Shown: positions 1 to 11,065, numbered from the stretch's first letter. The stretch is 64,000 nucleotides of DNA from Ostrinia nubilalis (GCF_963855985.1 NC_087100.1:7227001-7291000); one strand, 5' to 3'. Numbers and translations are program-made. The notes: generated by a model from the letters alone, not told the origin.

Positions 1-511
1 ATTCATCCGTTTTGTTTGAAATATCGGCGTCGTTTTTTTGCCCAAATGGATTGAGTTCATTACTTATTTTGCGCGGTACGACGGTTATTGAAGACGATTA
101 GGGAAATACGCTTGGAATGAGGCTGCTTGGGAATCTGTAAAAATGTTTAAGAAAAAGATAAGTTAATGCCTAACGTTTAGCCACTGAGCTTTAGACAATA
201 AATTAAGCAATTTAGCTTATTTGACAAAAATATTATCACCGTGGTTTATTGATAAAATACAGTCACTTTAATAAAATGTAAAGGCACTTGCCTTCCTCTT
301 AATAAAACCAATGCACAACTCGAGTTACAACTGTATTTCTTATAGGTATTGTAAGTAAGTAAAAGTTATGTCCTTAATGGCTTTGATAATAAATGTTTGC
401 TTTAAACCGCTTTATCGTGCTGCGCCATCAGTAAGAAATATTCAACAAATCTTTTAATGGAGTGAAACAATTTGAATCTGTAAAGTTTTGTTTGAGCTAA
501 GACTCTTAAAT
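1..511. other. AT-rich sequence, no gene seen
   Basis: I see no coding exon, RNA gene or clear repeat boundary here. The sequence is AT-rich with stops in all frames. A decayed repeat end follows directly at 512. Confidence 0.6.
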
Positions 512-553
512 ACCGGCTAAGTGCGAGTCTGATTCGCACTGAATGTTCCGTAC
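512..553 (-). repeat. Decayed end of a GGGTTCCGTAC-type interspersed repeat
   Basis: The segment CCGGCTAAGTGCGAGTCTG followed by ATTCGCACTGAATGTTCCGTA is the reverse complement, with changes, of the element end seen at 9655-9710, which reads CGAGTCCGACTCGCACTTGG then CCGG. Only the terminal 40 or so bases are recognisable; no partner end is visible nearby. Seen directly by comparing the two places; the name of the family is not known to me with certainty. Confidence 0.6.
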
Positions 554-2587
554 TCAGAAACTCGTATTTCTTCATATTTTTAACCGAATTCTTCTTGACA
601 CTTTCTCACACACCTACATCTATTGAATCCACCAATTAATCCTTATTTTGCAAATCCTAGATTTTACTTTATTTTTGCATTGTCAATAATCTTACCAAAT
701 TCCTTGTGAATCAGATTGCGAAAATCTCTAATATATAGCTTTAATAAAACACAAAGCAATAGTATCACGATGTTCTTAACTAAATAAGGGTCATATCACA
801 CATAGATACTTCCAGAAGGATATAAGAGTGGATTGTACAAGGGCTCTTTTTAAAAAGGCACGAAACCCTGGAAAACACGGGTTATTAAAGCAGTAAAATA
901 TTTTTATGAGCAAGTTGACACGAATGTTCGTGTTTTTGATGTCAATACGAAATGAGGTAAATTTAATATCTATAACTCCTGGTGTTCTATGGCGCTATAA
1001 ACAAAATTATACTGTTTATTTTCAACGTTACGCCAAGTTTTTGATGGGGAAAGGCTTGAAATAATAATAAGCATTGTGTAATTTAATTGTGAGCAGCCGC
1101 TCAAGTGCTAACGTTTACGAGGTTACCTAAGATTTTTGTATACTTTTAGGGTTAGAGTAATAAACAAAAAAATAAACAATTTTAACCCAATGAGATATTT
1201 AGAGATAGATAATTAGAAAACACTTTATTGTAGGTACACCACACAAGACAAGAAAAGAAAGAAATATACAAAAGATACGGAACCATTTAGGCGGTCTTAT
1301 GGCTATAAAGCTCTCTTCCAGACAACCCAGAGGACAGTTGTTTAAAATAGGTTTCACAAAGCAAGAAAAGTATTAGAGGTTATATTTTCGATGGATCAGA
1401 CTGCCTTTAATTTTCCTACAAAAGTAATCGTAATACTTGAAATAATACTCCTCAATATGCCGTAGTCTCTAGGTCAACCATATTTATTTTCATTCTTATA
1501 AGGTTTTACATCCGATGCGAAGTGGCCCAATCGTTCCGTTCCGTAGATCTCAGATTTAATAACCATTAAAGAGGCCAATTCTGCCCAACAATAGAACTAT
1601 AGAGTTCGTTTTTTTCCCTAATTTCCAGCTTTTTATTAAACTTGGAGCTATTATTGTGCGATCGCGATTCTGATCACGTCTGGACCTCTTTATTAACTCA
1701 GTTGGGTAACTCAATTTGGCGTTGAAGGGATGACGAGAAGGCCCTTCGTACGTGTAAGGTGTGGCACAGACGGTCGCTTTTACAAGCAGCGCACTTGGCA
1801 TATACCTAATGCACTGATCAAGAACCTGCGTACGTTTTTCTTACACCTGCTACCTGCATACGATGACTATTCAACAATAAAAACTGTTGGTTGATAGAAG
1901 ATATGACTGCCTGAGATAACTACATCCAATTTTAGTTGGTTGTAGTTATCGATGCCATTTATCATCTCTTTACAGTATTGAAAGAAATACTAGTGACTAC
2001 CATGACCTGACCAACACACATTGCCGGTGCGTATAGAGGCACCGAGGACGACAGTGCGCGGTTGAGATGAGAATTAACAGAGCAACGTAGTTCGCTAGTG
2101 ACCTATGAACTAAACTGAGCAATAATAGTCTAAAGTGTAACTCCACATTTAGATGTTTATTCAGGCAATCGCAAACGGAATTGATCGCTGTAACCTCTTT
2201 TTGTTGTCACACCATTTTTTGGGTCGACTAATCGGCCGTCTGCGGCTGCCCTTACGAGTGCTGTTGTGTTAGTCCACCAAGAAATGGATCGGGCAGTCGT
2301 TACTTCGGAAATACATTCTGTCGTGGAGAAACTAATAAAATGCTGCGCCAAGTTATACTTGCCTTTGTTGTGGTGGCTAATTATCGCTAGCCCGTGGCCA
2401 TATTGTATAGTTTGGAATTGTGACTTATATTTGAGACAATATGGTTGTGGTAAAGGTTATGTTTTGAGGGCGTTTTCTTTTTTACATTAGTGTTTAATCA
2501 GTGCCCAAAGATATCTGTCTAGATATCTAGCAAGTAGTTTTGGTTTGGTCACTAAAGAATTGTTGTGCTCCTAAATAAAATTATTTC
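554..2587. other. Unannotated AT-rich stretch with one small hairpin
   Basis: No gene recognised. Open frames at 1556-1801 and 2157-2490 are short, resemble no family I know and have no splice or codon signal I trust. A small hairpin lies at 1915-1950: GATAACTACATCCAA pairs with TTGGTTGTAGTTATC (one mismatch) around a 6-base loop. Confidence 0.5.
1915..1950. repeat. Short inverted repeat, 15-bp arms
   Basis: The left arm GATAACTACATCCAA and right arm TTGGTTGTAGTTATC are complementary except for one position, with loop TTTTAG. No poly-U run follows, and no second copy was noticed in the window. Function unknown. Confidence 0.5.
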
Positions 2588-3070
2588 AAAAGGACATTGT
2601 CAGAAACCGCCTAAAAAACCGCCCAAAAACATTAACCCATCATAATTATTTTCTATTTTTTTAAATACATTAAGCACCCTTTCATTCTAATGGACACTTA
2701 AGCATTGAAAAATTAAATAAATAAGTCTTAACGTTTATTCTATAATACTATTACAACTTCCGGACGTTTTGGTGCGTGGCATGGTCTAAAACCTATCAAG
2801 TTCCATAATTTTTGCCGATAAAATCTGTACGAGGCATTACCGTACTTTATTGCTGGGAGTCCATGTATAGTGATGTTCCTGCGGCCATCATAGACAATAA
2901 AATATCGATTTTGAAAATAAAATAAATCGATTAAACTGCTTTGAAGACTAGATTTGCGTTAAAAGCTAAAAAGATATTGACGCTATTACAAGAAGCTATC
3001 TAAAGTGTCCAACTGGTCGAAGGTCGTAAATAAAATAAAAATAATTAGGACCATAAACTGATATTCATGG
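2588..3070 (+). repeat. Dispersed repeat Y, copy 1
   Basis: This stretch aligns in reverse complement with 25505-26008. Shared landmarks in order are AAAGGACATTGTCAGAAACC, GTTCCATAATTT, GATAAAATCT, AGTGATGTT, CATCATAGACAATAA, AAATAAAATAAATCG, ACAAGAAGCTATCTAA, GTGTCCAACTGGTCGAAGG and ATAAAATAAAAA. Identity is moderate (perhaps 70-75 percent by eye) with several indels, so both copies are old. No open frame is conserved between them. Element class unknown; a non-autonomous DNA element is likely but unproven. Confidence 0.75.
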
Positions 3071-3157
3071 TATCATAACTGTAAAAGTGTCAGAATCCGA
3101 TGTTGAATCCAATGCCAGTTGAAGTGTGAGAAACATATATATATTTTTTTTTTATGT

Positions 3158-3205
3158 GACAGGAGGCAAACGAGCAGACGGATCACCTGATATCAACCTA
3201 GTATA
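3158..3205 (+). repeat. Fragment of the GCAAACGAGCAGACGG lepidopteran repeat
   Basis: The segment around AGGAGGCAAACGAGCAGACG followed by GATCACCTGAT is a motif I know as very common in moth and butterfly intergenic DNA. It abuts the foldback element at 3225. A reverse-strand relative (GGTGATCACTTACC then ATCAGGTGACGC) occurs at 39545-39577. Class not assigned. Confidence 0.6.
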
Positions 3206-3224
3206 GTTGCCAGTCTCTCATAAT

Positions 3225-3414
3225 CTATGCCAATGAGGGTTTTCGCGATTGAAAAATCCGCCAGATGGCAATACGTAGACGTGAGGTCCAAATGCTGCAT
3301 GATTGGTTATTTTTGACATGACATTGACAGATACCAATCATGCAGCATTTGGACCTCGCGTCTACGTATTGCCATCTCGCGGATTTTTCAATCGCGAAAA
3401 CCCTCATTCATAGC
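3225..3414. mobile_element. Foldback MITE with arms of about 80 bp
   Basis: From 3232 the sequence AATGAGGGTTTTCGCGATTG and about 57 further bases return as a near-perfect reverse complement ending at 3408, around a loop of about 27 bases at 3308-3335. The complementarity continues outwards through CTATG at both edges with a 2-base gap on the left. Only a few mismatches separate the arms, so insertion or arm homogenisation is recent. There is no coding potential; the short open frame across it is just the palindrome. Target duplication not resolved. Confidence 0.85.
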
Positions 3415-4671
3415 ACATGTATAATAATAGACCAAATGAACTTTTATAGATTGTGAAAGAGAAGATAAAGATTTTATTATTTTATTAAAATCTTGCCACG
3501 AGGTAGTTTTTCAGTAGAAACCAGGATTGGATAATCGCTACAGGCAAGTATCAGAACATTTTATAAATATTTTTAATCGATTATATCCTTGTGAATCGTT
3601 TTAATAAATTGTCATTTTACTTTTTCAATTAAAACTTTTTCAATCCCTAGTCTTGTCAAACTGTCATAATGTCAACAAATTATAAATGTCACGTCAGTTG
3701 ACTCAATTTCAGTCTTCTGTGCGTTTATTGTATTTTTATTTCAATGAAATAGTGCTAAAGGGTTAGTACTAAAACTGAAAGCCTTTTTTCAGAAAGAAAA
3801 CCAATGTGGTGCCCTTATTATTCATGCTGTTTGAAAGTTACAAGTCAGTGATACAGAGTTGCCGACATTATAACTCCGTAGTGATACCATACCAAAGAAG
3901 AAGTTTTCCTAAACACTTGTGTTGTTTTTATATGTGATCGAATAAAAAGGATTAATTCTACTGCTCAAATGGAATAACTTATCCCAAGAGACCGAATATA
4001 AAAAAAACCTCTCCATAGAAATTATCACCATCACGAGGATGTGAATTTTTTTGAGAATTTGATATTGGTCCTGTAAGAAAAGTAGTTATATTTCAGGAGT
4101 AGAATCAACCCTTCTTGTTTCATCAGCAAGAGTAACTATAAAAACGCCCTGTAGGTAGGTATTATTAAGCTGAAGAGTTTGTTTAGTGTCAAAGACTGTC
4201 ACACAGTGTAACTTAAATTGGCATATTATGATAATGAACATAAAAACTTAAATAAATATGTATGTTAATATTTTTTCTATTTATTTATTTTCCCAAAGCT
4301 TCACAGTGACAGCTGAAACAGCAATACTGTTGTAAAACTAAACTTGGAACAAACTGTTACAAATATTTTACAAATTAAAATAAAACCGCATGTTGCTTTA
4401 CTTTCTCGTATAGGTAATAAATGTAATTAATGGCTAGATTATTAATGTTACTTTGTTACCCTCAATAGTGAGGAGATCTTATAAAATGGTAACCCTGATT
4501 TTTATTGTCATTCAAGTGCTCTTTCTTCGCATAGGCTTCTGTGATTTGGCCAAGGGCCACACACATTGCGATAACATTATGCGACATTGATTTGACAGCA
4601 GCGGAGTGAAGTCTTGCGACTATGCAAAATGATACCCTGTAATCGTAGCGCATACAGACATAGACGGGGCG
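3415..4671. other. No gene recognised
   Basis: AT-rich sequence without a convincing exon. The open frame at 4462-4677 on the minus strand is short and unlike any family I know. No repeat boundary seen. Confidence 0.5.
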
Positions 4672-4914
4672 GGGCACATAGCTCGTAGAGCTGATGGCCG
4701 CTGGGGCAGGAAAGTTCTTGAGTGGCGACCACGAGCCGAAAGACGTAGCGTGGGCAGGCCTCCCACTAGGTGGACCGACGATCTGGTGAAGGTCGCGGGA
4801 GGTGCCTGTATGCGAGCGGTGCAGGATCGGTCTTCGTGGAAATCCTTGGGGGAGGCCTTTGTCCAGCAGTGGACGTCTTTTCGGCTGAAACGAACGAACG
4901 AACGATATGTATTA
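4672..4914 (+). mobile_element. RTE-clade LINE 3' tail with CGAA-repeat end
   Basis: Translation in one frame gives GHIARRADGRWGRKVLEW, then SVGRPPTRWTDDLVKVAG and SLGEAFVQQWTS. This is the C-terminus of the RTE-type endonuclease/reverse-transcriptase polyprotein common in Lepidoptera. The end is a short tandem repeat (GAAC)n, as expected for RTE elements, which end in microsatellites rather than poly(A). The 5' side is truncated, so endonuclease and RT core are absent. One extra T near 4880 shifts the last codons relative to the sister copy at 53764. Dead fragment. Confidence 0.85.
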
Positions 4915-5099
4915 CCACTATTTACCAGACATTACTATTTATTGCATACTCGCCGGATTACACGTAGGAGCACGCGCGTAACAGCTTCGGCCTTGTATTA
5001 TTATAAGATCTTGTTCCGCCCTGTTACGAACTTCCTCCGTGAGGATATCCCCGCCGAATTCTATGATGAACCTATCAAAAGTCATATTCTGCAATGTCA
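4915..5099. other. Spacer between two RTE tails, unrecognised
   Basis: No gene or known repeat was recognised. An open frame of 167 codons runs from the first RTE tail through this spacer into the next tail; it is a chance join of two insertions. Confidence 0.5.
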
Positions 5100-5248
5100 A
5101 CCCACCACAAGGTGGACCGACGACCTGATAAAGGTAGCGGGAAGGCGCTGGATGCAGGCCGCTACCAACGTGCGATGTGGAAGTCATTGGGGGAGGCCTA
5201 TGTTCAGTAGTGGACGTCCTGTGGCTGAAATGATGATGATGATGATGA
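5100..5248 (+). mobile_element. RTE-clade LINE 3' tail with ATG-repeat end
   Basis: Encodes TRWTDDLIKVAGRRWMQA in frame, then passes through GGGGGAGGCCTATGTTCAG and ends in GGCTGAAATGATGATGATGA. This is the second RTE subfamily in the window: the tail is (ATG)n, not the (GAAC)n seen at 4672. It is 5'-truncated to about 150 bp and non-functional. Confidence 0.85.
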
Positions 5249-5644
5249 AATGAATGAAAATGACAAATCTTCGAACGTGTATAATACCGTGCCAAAGTAA
5301 TTATATAATTTTGGCACGTTTTTGTTGTAAAGATTGCCGTTTTTGTTGTAAAGATCATGCAGCGCTACTTGCGGATATTATTGGAAAGAAAACTATGTGG
5401 GCTCTAGATCTGAAGCCGCTTTAACGAACACGAAGTGCTCATACAATGCGGCGTATTTTCTTCCAGTCTTTAGTCAGGACTTTAGTCGAATTAAAACCCC
5501 GGTTGAACGTGATATAGCCGCACTAGAATACGATGCTTTTTTGCATAATCGCAAGACTTCGTTCCGGTGTCGACCGAATGTTATCATGATGTATGTGGCC
5601 CAGGGGTTACCGTAGCCGCTAAGGTTTGAAACTTCTTGCTTAAA
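5249..5644. other. No gene recognised; small hairpin and 21-bp doublet
   Basis: At 5289-5318 GTGCCAAA pairs with TTTGGCAC. At 5317-5357 the string CGTTTTTGTTGTAAAGAT occurs twice with a 21-base period. The open frame at 5397-5615 resembles nothing I know. Confidence 0.4.
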
Positions 5645-6276
5645 ATATTGTAGTCTTTGGCATAGACTACGATGGTAGTCATGGAGATAGGAGTTTGTTA
5701 TCTCGTGTCAGATGTAAATGGTGAAAAGAAAACTCATGATTCGTGATATTTTTATGTAATATGTAGGTATTTTATAAAAGTGGAACCCCGACTGATCTCC
5801 AAAACCCATTCTATTATTATATACGATTCGGCTTCGATATCTATAATACAATAGGAGTTTATTTCATGTGTCAATGACAAGGGTGGAAACAACCTACGAT
5901 TCATGTTGTTTATTTACGTGCAATATGTGGGCATATTATAAAAGTGGAATGCCGAGTTGTATTTCTAAAACTTGTTCTATTATTTTATACTATTTGGCTG
6001 CGACTCGGCGTGACGACAATACAAAACATTTTTCGCGAATCGGTGTTCATACATTCACACAATACATTAGACGCCATGTTGTCATAAACGACATATTATA
6101 AAATCGCTGTGATTTAATATTCTTAATCATTAATTTTATGGCAAGTGTCCATCAGGAATCATTGTTCTTACACACAGAATCGTATTATTTCGCTTTCGGG
6201 TAGTAATATGTCAAAATTGTTGGTTCTTAGGCGAACAATGTATGGAGAACGAACATTGTCCTTTAATTCGAGTTTA
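5645..6276 (+). repeat. Dispersed repeat X, copy A (uninterrupted)
   Basis: Copy A contains two tandem units with a 164-bp period: GGAGTTT starts at 5690 and again at 5854. Each unit carries ATAAAAGTGGAA followed by a CCGA motif and CTATTATT. Downstream it continues through CATTGTTCTTAC to GAACAATGTATGGAGAACGA and ACATTGTCCTTT at 6276. The same order of landmarks, on the minus strand, is found in three pieces at 24945-24779, 18548-18450 and 14006-13877, split by a BEL/Pao element and a LINE. Short open frames here are not conserved. Likely a non-autonomous DNA element; class unknown. Confidence 0.75.
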
Positions 6277-6617
6277 GAAATTTTGGGAGGGGGCTAAAAA
6301 TTATGTTTTACCTTATCTGTTTATACCTACTAAGGTTTTCAAAATCAGTTCAGTAGGCTATAAAAGGCCCGTAAACAGCAACTGTTGACTCTAGATCACC
6401 CACGCGGAGTTAACGCACCGGATGACGTTTAAGTAATGTTTGCCCCGCTAAAAGCCGAGCCATGCTCGCCGGGGAACACACGGCTGATCATTTATCTGGG
6501 GGTATAAACAAAGGAAATTAGCTCTTGGCTGCATGAATCAACTGAAAAAAATTGGTTTGGTTAAAGCTTGATACACTATATCAACCCTATAGCACAGGCT
6601 TTTTGGTCTTGGTACAT
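6277..6617. other. No gene recognised
   Basis: Sequence between repeat X and an RTE tail. Nothing recognised on either strand. Confidence 0.5.
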
Positions 6618-6850
6618 ATTACAAGCTGAAGTGGCAATGGGCAGGGCACATAGCACGCAGAACTGACGGCCGATGGGGCAGCAAGGTTCTGGAGTGGAGG
6701 CCGCGTACCGGAAAACGCAGCGTGGGACGTCCACCCACAAGGTGGAAGGCGCTGGACGCAGGCCGCTACCAACCGGACAGCATGGAAAGTATTGGGGGAG
6801 GCCTATGTTCAGCAGTGGACGTCCTATGGCTGAGATGATGATGATGATGA
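6618..6850 (+). mobile_element. RTE-clade LINE 3' tail, internally deleted
   Basis: Translation gives KLKWQWAGHIARRTDGRW and SVGRPPTRW in frame, then jumps to GGCGCTGGACGCAGGCCGCT, so about 35-40 bases coding the TDDLVKVAG segment are missing compared with 5100-5248 and 53764-53970. It ends in GGCTGAGATGATGATGATGA, the (ATG)n type. Decayed fragment. Confidence 0.85.
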
Positions 6851-7445
6851 CATATTATAAAACTCAATACCGAAAAGTGTGAAGAATCTTTTACAGCTGC
6901 TTCCATATATTATTATTTTGCTCAACTGAATACTGTAGGCATACTATAGCTAAACGTAATTAAGTTCATATTTCCCTAATGATCAGCTATTTTGCAAATT
7001 GGTAAATTATGCCTTGCTACTTTAAATATCGAGTTTACGTTATTATAATTTTATATGAAGGAAAATTTTGCAAGAGCGGGTACCTAATGAAAATTCGATT
7101 AGAAAAAAGATTTTCTCCAATATTTAAATGGTTAGAGGCTTCTTTTTTTTTGTTTGCCGTATACACCAAACGAGTGACGTAAAATGATGTAAGAAATGGC
7201 CGATAGATTATTTCATTGATTTCTTACGAAAACTGCCATAATGGCAAGGTATTATAGGGAATAAAAGTCAGAGATGACATCTAAATGCAAAGGTTAATTA
7301 ACGAATTGAAATAGGTTAAGTTGTATAAAAAACAAAATTAATTTATCGAGAATATTCTAAGAAGTTAAAATTAATTACAGTTTGCGTAGTTTGTTTATGC
7401 ACCGAATTATTTGGATAATTCTTTAGATTTCATGTCCGTGTTTTT
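6851..7445. other. No gene recognised
   Basis: AT-rich sequence with no exon or repeat boundary that I could support. Confidence 0.5.
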
Positions 7446-8154
7446 AGGGTTCCGTACCTCAAAAGGAAAAAACGGAACCCTTATAGGATCACTTTGTTGT
7501 CCGTCTGTCCGTCCGTCTGTCAAGACCCTTTTTCTCAGGATCGCGTGGAGGTATGAAGCTGAAATTTATATCAATTACTCAGGTCTACTGTCCCTTGAAG
7601 CTGTGAAAAAATCAAACTTCTAAGCCAACGCAATCAAAAGATACAGCCGTTTATGCCGCAAATTTTCGACACTTGCAAGGGAATCAAAACCTACAGGGTG
7701 CTTCCCGTGAACTCAGAATCTTGAAATTTGGTACGAAGCAACGTCTTATAGCATAGATAAAGGAAAAATTACGAAAACCATAAATTTTTAGTTACATCAC
7801 ATAATATATTTTTTTTTAATAATTTTAAACTTACTACCCATTTCCTCATAAACGCGTAGAGGTATTAAATTGAAATTCATACCAAATACTCAGGTCTATA
7901 ATACCTTTAAGCTGTAACAAAATCAAACTTCTATGTCAACGCAATCAAAAGAAACAGCAATTTAAGCTGCATATTTTGAAACTCGCAAGTACTCGCAAGG
8001 GAATCAAAACCTAAAGGGTACTTCCAGTCGACCTAGAATCTTGAAATTTGGCATGAAGCAACGTTTTATAGCACACATAAAGGAAAAATTCCGAAAACCT
8101 TAAATTTTTAGTTACATTACAAAATATATATTTTTTAATAAATATAAACTTACT

Positions 8155-9441
8155 AGCTGTGCCCGCGACTTCGTCCGCGTGGACTAATGACTTTGGGTAG
8201 GCACTTTTAATAATTTAGTCTAATTATTTTACAAAGGCCTATGTTCAGCAGTGGACGTCCTATGGCTGAAATGATGATGATGATGATGATGATTTTACAA
8301 ATAGCTTTTGCCCGCGACTTCGTCCGTGTAGAAGTCGAAAACGTTCTCATAGGATTTTTAAATGGTTTTTAACGTTATTATTATCTAAATGTTTGAATAC
8401 TATTTGATCGTTTAAACACAGTGAATGATTCAATTACATACATTTTTAATGATACTTTTCACGGCTTCGCTCTCATGAATGTTAACGACCGTCAAAAGCA
8501 CGTCGATAGATGGCGGTCACTAATTTAGACTTTGATTTGCTCGTTTAAACACAGTGAATTATTCAATTACATAAAATATCTTTATTGACTAAATTTTAAA
8601 TATTATGAACAGTTCTATAAATGTAATATTTAGTTCCTAATTAGGACTAATGATACGTTTCACGGCTTCGCTCTCATGAATGTTTACGACCGTCAAAAGC
8701 ACGTCGATAGATGGCGTTTTTAAAGATATTTCTCACCTCTTAACTATTTATTGAAATTTAGTTTGTCACATATCGTCATAAATTGTAGCCTATATGTTAG
8801 CCTAGGTTATCAATAATAATACTGTAAAGTTTCAACAAAATCCGTTTATTAGTTTTTGCGTGAAAGAGGAACAAACATCCAGACATCCAGACAAAAAGGT
8901 TACAGTGAGCCAACCATAAAAGATAGACATATGCTGTCGCGGACTTTTTTGTAGAACTTTTAAAGGGGAAAATCCTATCATACATAATTTATGCGAAACT
9001 TTAACCGTTTACGCAGCGTCAGCTCTCAAAAGGAAAAAAATCACTGATTTGAAACATTCTTCATTGGTGCTCCGCTCCTAGTGGTCTTAGCGTGATGATA
9101 TATAGCCTAAAGCCTTCAGGGATTAACGGACTATCCAACACAAAAAGAATTTTTCAAATTGGTCCAGTAGTTCCTGAGATTAGCGCGTTCAACCAAATAA
9201 ACAAACTGTGATTAATAAATTGCGCCACTACAAACCGTACCAACAGATGGCGCTGTTACGATCTTACTATGGCAAACTCCACCGCGCATACAATCCTGCA
9301 TCGCGGTGACGAAGTTTTTTACCCTGCCCAGTATATATAGACAAACCAAGATTGTGTAAATTAGATGCACTAACACCATAGCTTCCTTATGGTGGTTGAG
9401 CGTCATGTTCCACAACTTCAGCTTTATAATATTAGTATAGA
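8155..9441 (+). mobile_element. Nested GTGCCCGCGACTTCG-type repeat with TTACT flanks
   Basis: It starts AGCTGTGCCCGCGACTTCGT and ends ATATTAGTATAGA, with TTACT on both sides (8150-8154 and 9442-9446), a likely 5-bp target duplication. Typical internal lepidopteran landmarks are AATACTGTAAAGTTTCAACA, TCCTGAGATTAGCGCGTTCA and AACTTCAGCTTTATAAT. A second head, TTTTGCCCGCGACTTCGTCC, occurs at 8306. CACGGCTTCGCTCTCATGAA with its following 40 bases is present twice (8460 and 8661). A further unrelated piece of about 210 bp interrupts it near 9207-9416. No coding frame. Confidence 0.65.
8236..8291 (+). mobile_element. 56-bp RTE tail insertion with 10-bp target duplication
   Basis: Only the last 56 bases of the ATG-tailed RTE family are present, from GGCCTATGTTCAGCAGTGGA to the TGA/ATG repeat. 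The sequence ATTTTACAAA flanks it on both sides (8226-8235 and 8292-8301). This is a complete record of one severely 5'-truncated target-primed insertion. Confidence 0.85.
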
Positions 9442-9716
9442 TTACTTTTTTCCTCATGAACGCGTAGAGCTATCAAGTTGAAATTCATATCAAATACTAT
9501 AAAATAAAGGATTACTTAAACGATAAAGAGATCTTTGTCTTAAATTTATGCTCCTCCATCTTTCCCCATTGTAATGTTATGAATTTCATTTTGCAATAAA
9601 AATACCATAGTTATGACTCGATTGTCGTAATGAACGAACTTTGTAAACCTTGCAGGTTTGTACGGAACCCTCGGTGCGCGAGTCCGACTCGCACTTGGCC
9701 GGTTTTTTTTACAGAC

Positions 9717-9790
9717 ATCTTATGTAGTTGCAATAAGAGCTATTTTTGAATAAAAATATACAGTCTGATGTGCTGTTGACTGTACTTTTT
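9717..9790 (+). repeat. Fragment of a CAGCACGTCAGACTA-type MITE
   Basis: TGTAGTTGCAATAAGAGC and ACAGTCTGATGTGCTGTTGA align with the right half of the MITE at 35336-35441 (TGTAGTTGAAATAAGGGC and ATAGTCTGACGTGCTGTCGT). The left end is absent or decayed. It directly abuts the end of the element at 7446-9710. Confidence 0.6.
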
Positions 9791-10107
9791 GTGTAAACCA
9801 AAATATCAAGGACAGGCAAAGACTCGAGCAGAAGGTAGTGTGTTAAGTTCCCTGAGAATATAACAATAGAATTAATACTTATTCTAAGCACGTACAGGTC
9901 ATAACAATTTTCGCGAGATTTATAAGGTGATTCTGGCAATGAATAAATTGGCGTTTAGTACAAGCTGCGAACGAACGTCAAGTTTAAGTTAATGTAACCT
10001 GCGGTATCGAACACACATTATAACATGAGAAGCGATTATTATTCAAGTCATTGAGCCTCTATGTGAGAACTGATGACTTGACTTAACAGCCTATAACTCG
10101 CTTATTT
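9791..10107. other. No gene recognised
   Basis: No exon, RNA gene or repeat boundary seen in this short interval. Confidence 0.5.
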
Positions 10108-10260
10108 GACTGTCGTCGTCTTCGTTTCAGCCGAATGACGTCCACTGCTGGACAAAGGCCTTCCCTAAGGATTTACACAACGGCCGTTTTGTGCTGCCCG
10201 CATCCAGGCACTTCCCACGATCTTAACCAGATCGTCGGTTCACCAGTGGCGGGCCTGCCA
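10108..10260 (-). mobile_element. RTE-clade LINE 3' tail, minus strand, decayed
   Basis: Starts GTCGTCGTCTTCGTTTCAGC then CGAATGACGTCCACTGCTGG, the complement of the GAAC-type tail seen at 4870-4914. It continues through CAGATCGTCGGTTCACC to GGCGGGCCTGCC, matching the TRWTDDL and GRPP codons in reverse. Many substitutions; an older copy than those at 4672 and 53764. Confidence 0.75.
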
Positions 10261-10846
10261 TTTTTCATTTCATTTGACTGTCACAAAATCTGATTCCAAC
10301 ACATTACTTTTGGAATATTCATTGAATCCTAAGCACAGATGATGCAATAAACATTTATGACTATGACTATGACAGTAGTATAGCTGTGCTGGGCTTTAGT
10401 CCTTTTTAGCCAATATTTAAGGCCCTAGTGTTGCCATTAGAAGTAGCCCAACAGTAGAACATTAATGTGTTATTTTACAGTAACTGTAATAGGCTTGTAA
10501 ACTAGATTTGGAAAGCTCTAAAAGTGTCTAAAGCGTTTTAAAACTTAATAATATTCAGAGCTCTTTACAATCTCGCAGTCGCTTCTACAGACTTACTTTC
10601 AATTTGTATCATCTTTTGCTACATTTGACATGTAATTTATTTAGCACTTAAATCCAGAGCAAAATAATGTTTATGTAAATAAATATCTTTATCTTTATCA
10701 AATATAATTGTGTCATAAAAACGAGATAGGAGAGATACAAGATATTAAATGTCACTTTCCTAAACTTTAAACTCTAAATTCCAAAAATTTTAGTCTGTTA
10801 GTTATACTGTTGAATATGTACCTACTCAAAACGAGAAAGTGACTTA
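10261..10846. other. No gene recognised
   Basis: AT-rich sequence; nothing supported on either strand. Confidence 0.5.
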
Positions 10847-11065
10847 GGGCCAGTTTTTTGATTCATAGTTAAAATAACAAATTGTTAAATTTTGCTACTA
10901 ATGGTTAAATATTAACAAAATGTTAACAAATAGTTAAAAAATGTACTAAAAGTCAAAATAACCGTTGTTCGAAAAACATTTTTTTCTGATATTTAATCAC
11001 TTGTCATTTGACATCTGTCAAATTTGACCATTGGTTATTTTAACTACGAATCAAAAAACCGGGCC
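10847..11065. mobile_element. PIF/Harbinger-like MITE, TTA target duplication
   Basis: Terminal inverted repeats of about 33 bp: the left starts GGGCCAGTTTTTTGATTC, and the right, read inwards, starts GGCCCGGTTTTTTGATTC. TTA flanks both edges (10844-10846 and 11066-11068). A 3-bp TTA duplication with GGGCC-type ends fits the PIF/Harbinger superfamily. Length is 219 bp, with no coding capacity. The interior is rich in TTAACAAA-like strings. Confidence 0.8.

Larger units (their letters stand above)
7446..9710. mobile_element. GGGTTCCGTAC-type repeat element, split by a nested insertion
   Basis: The left edge reads TAGGGTTCCGTACCTCAAAA and continues with GTCTGTCCGTCCGTCTGTC. The right edge reads TACGGAACCCTCGGTGCGCG and ends GCACTTGGCCGG plus a T run. 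Both ends are familiar from lepidopteran genomes. Inside are tandem units of about 325 bp: CTCAGGATCGCGTGGAGG near 7536, CTCATAAACGCGTAGAGG near 7845, and CTCATGAACGCGTAGAG near 9452. Each is followed by GAAATT(C/T)AT and, in the first two, by AATCTTGAAATTTGG. The last unit is separated from the others by an insertion at 8155-9441. No transposase frame seen. Class not assigned. Confidence 0.65.

Noticed and set aside
4750..5253. 167-codon open frame on the plus strand
   Set aside because: It joins two independent RTE tails through an unrelated spacer; not a gene.
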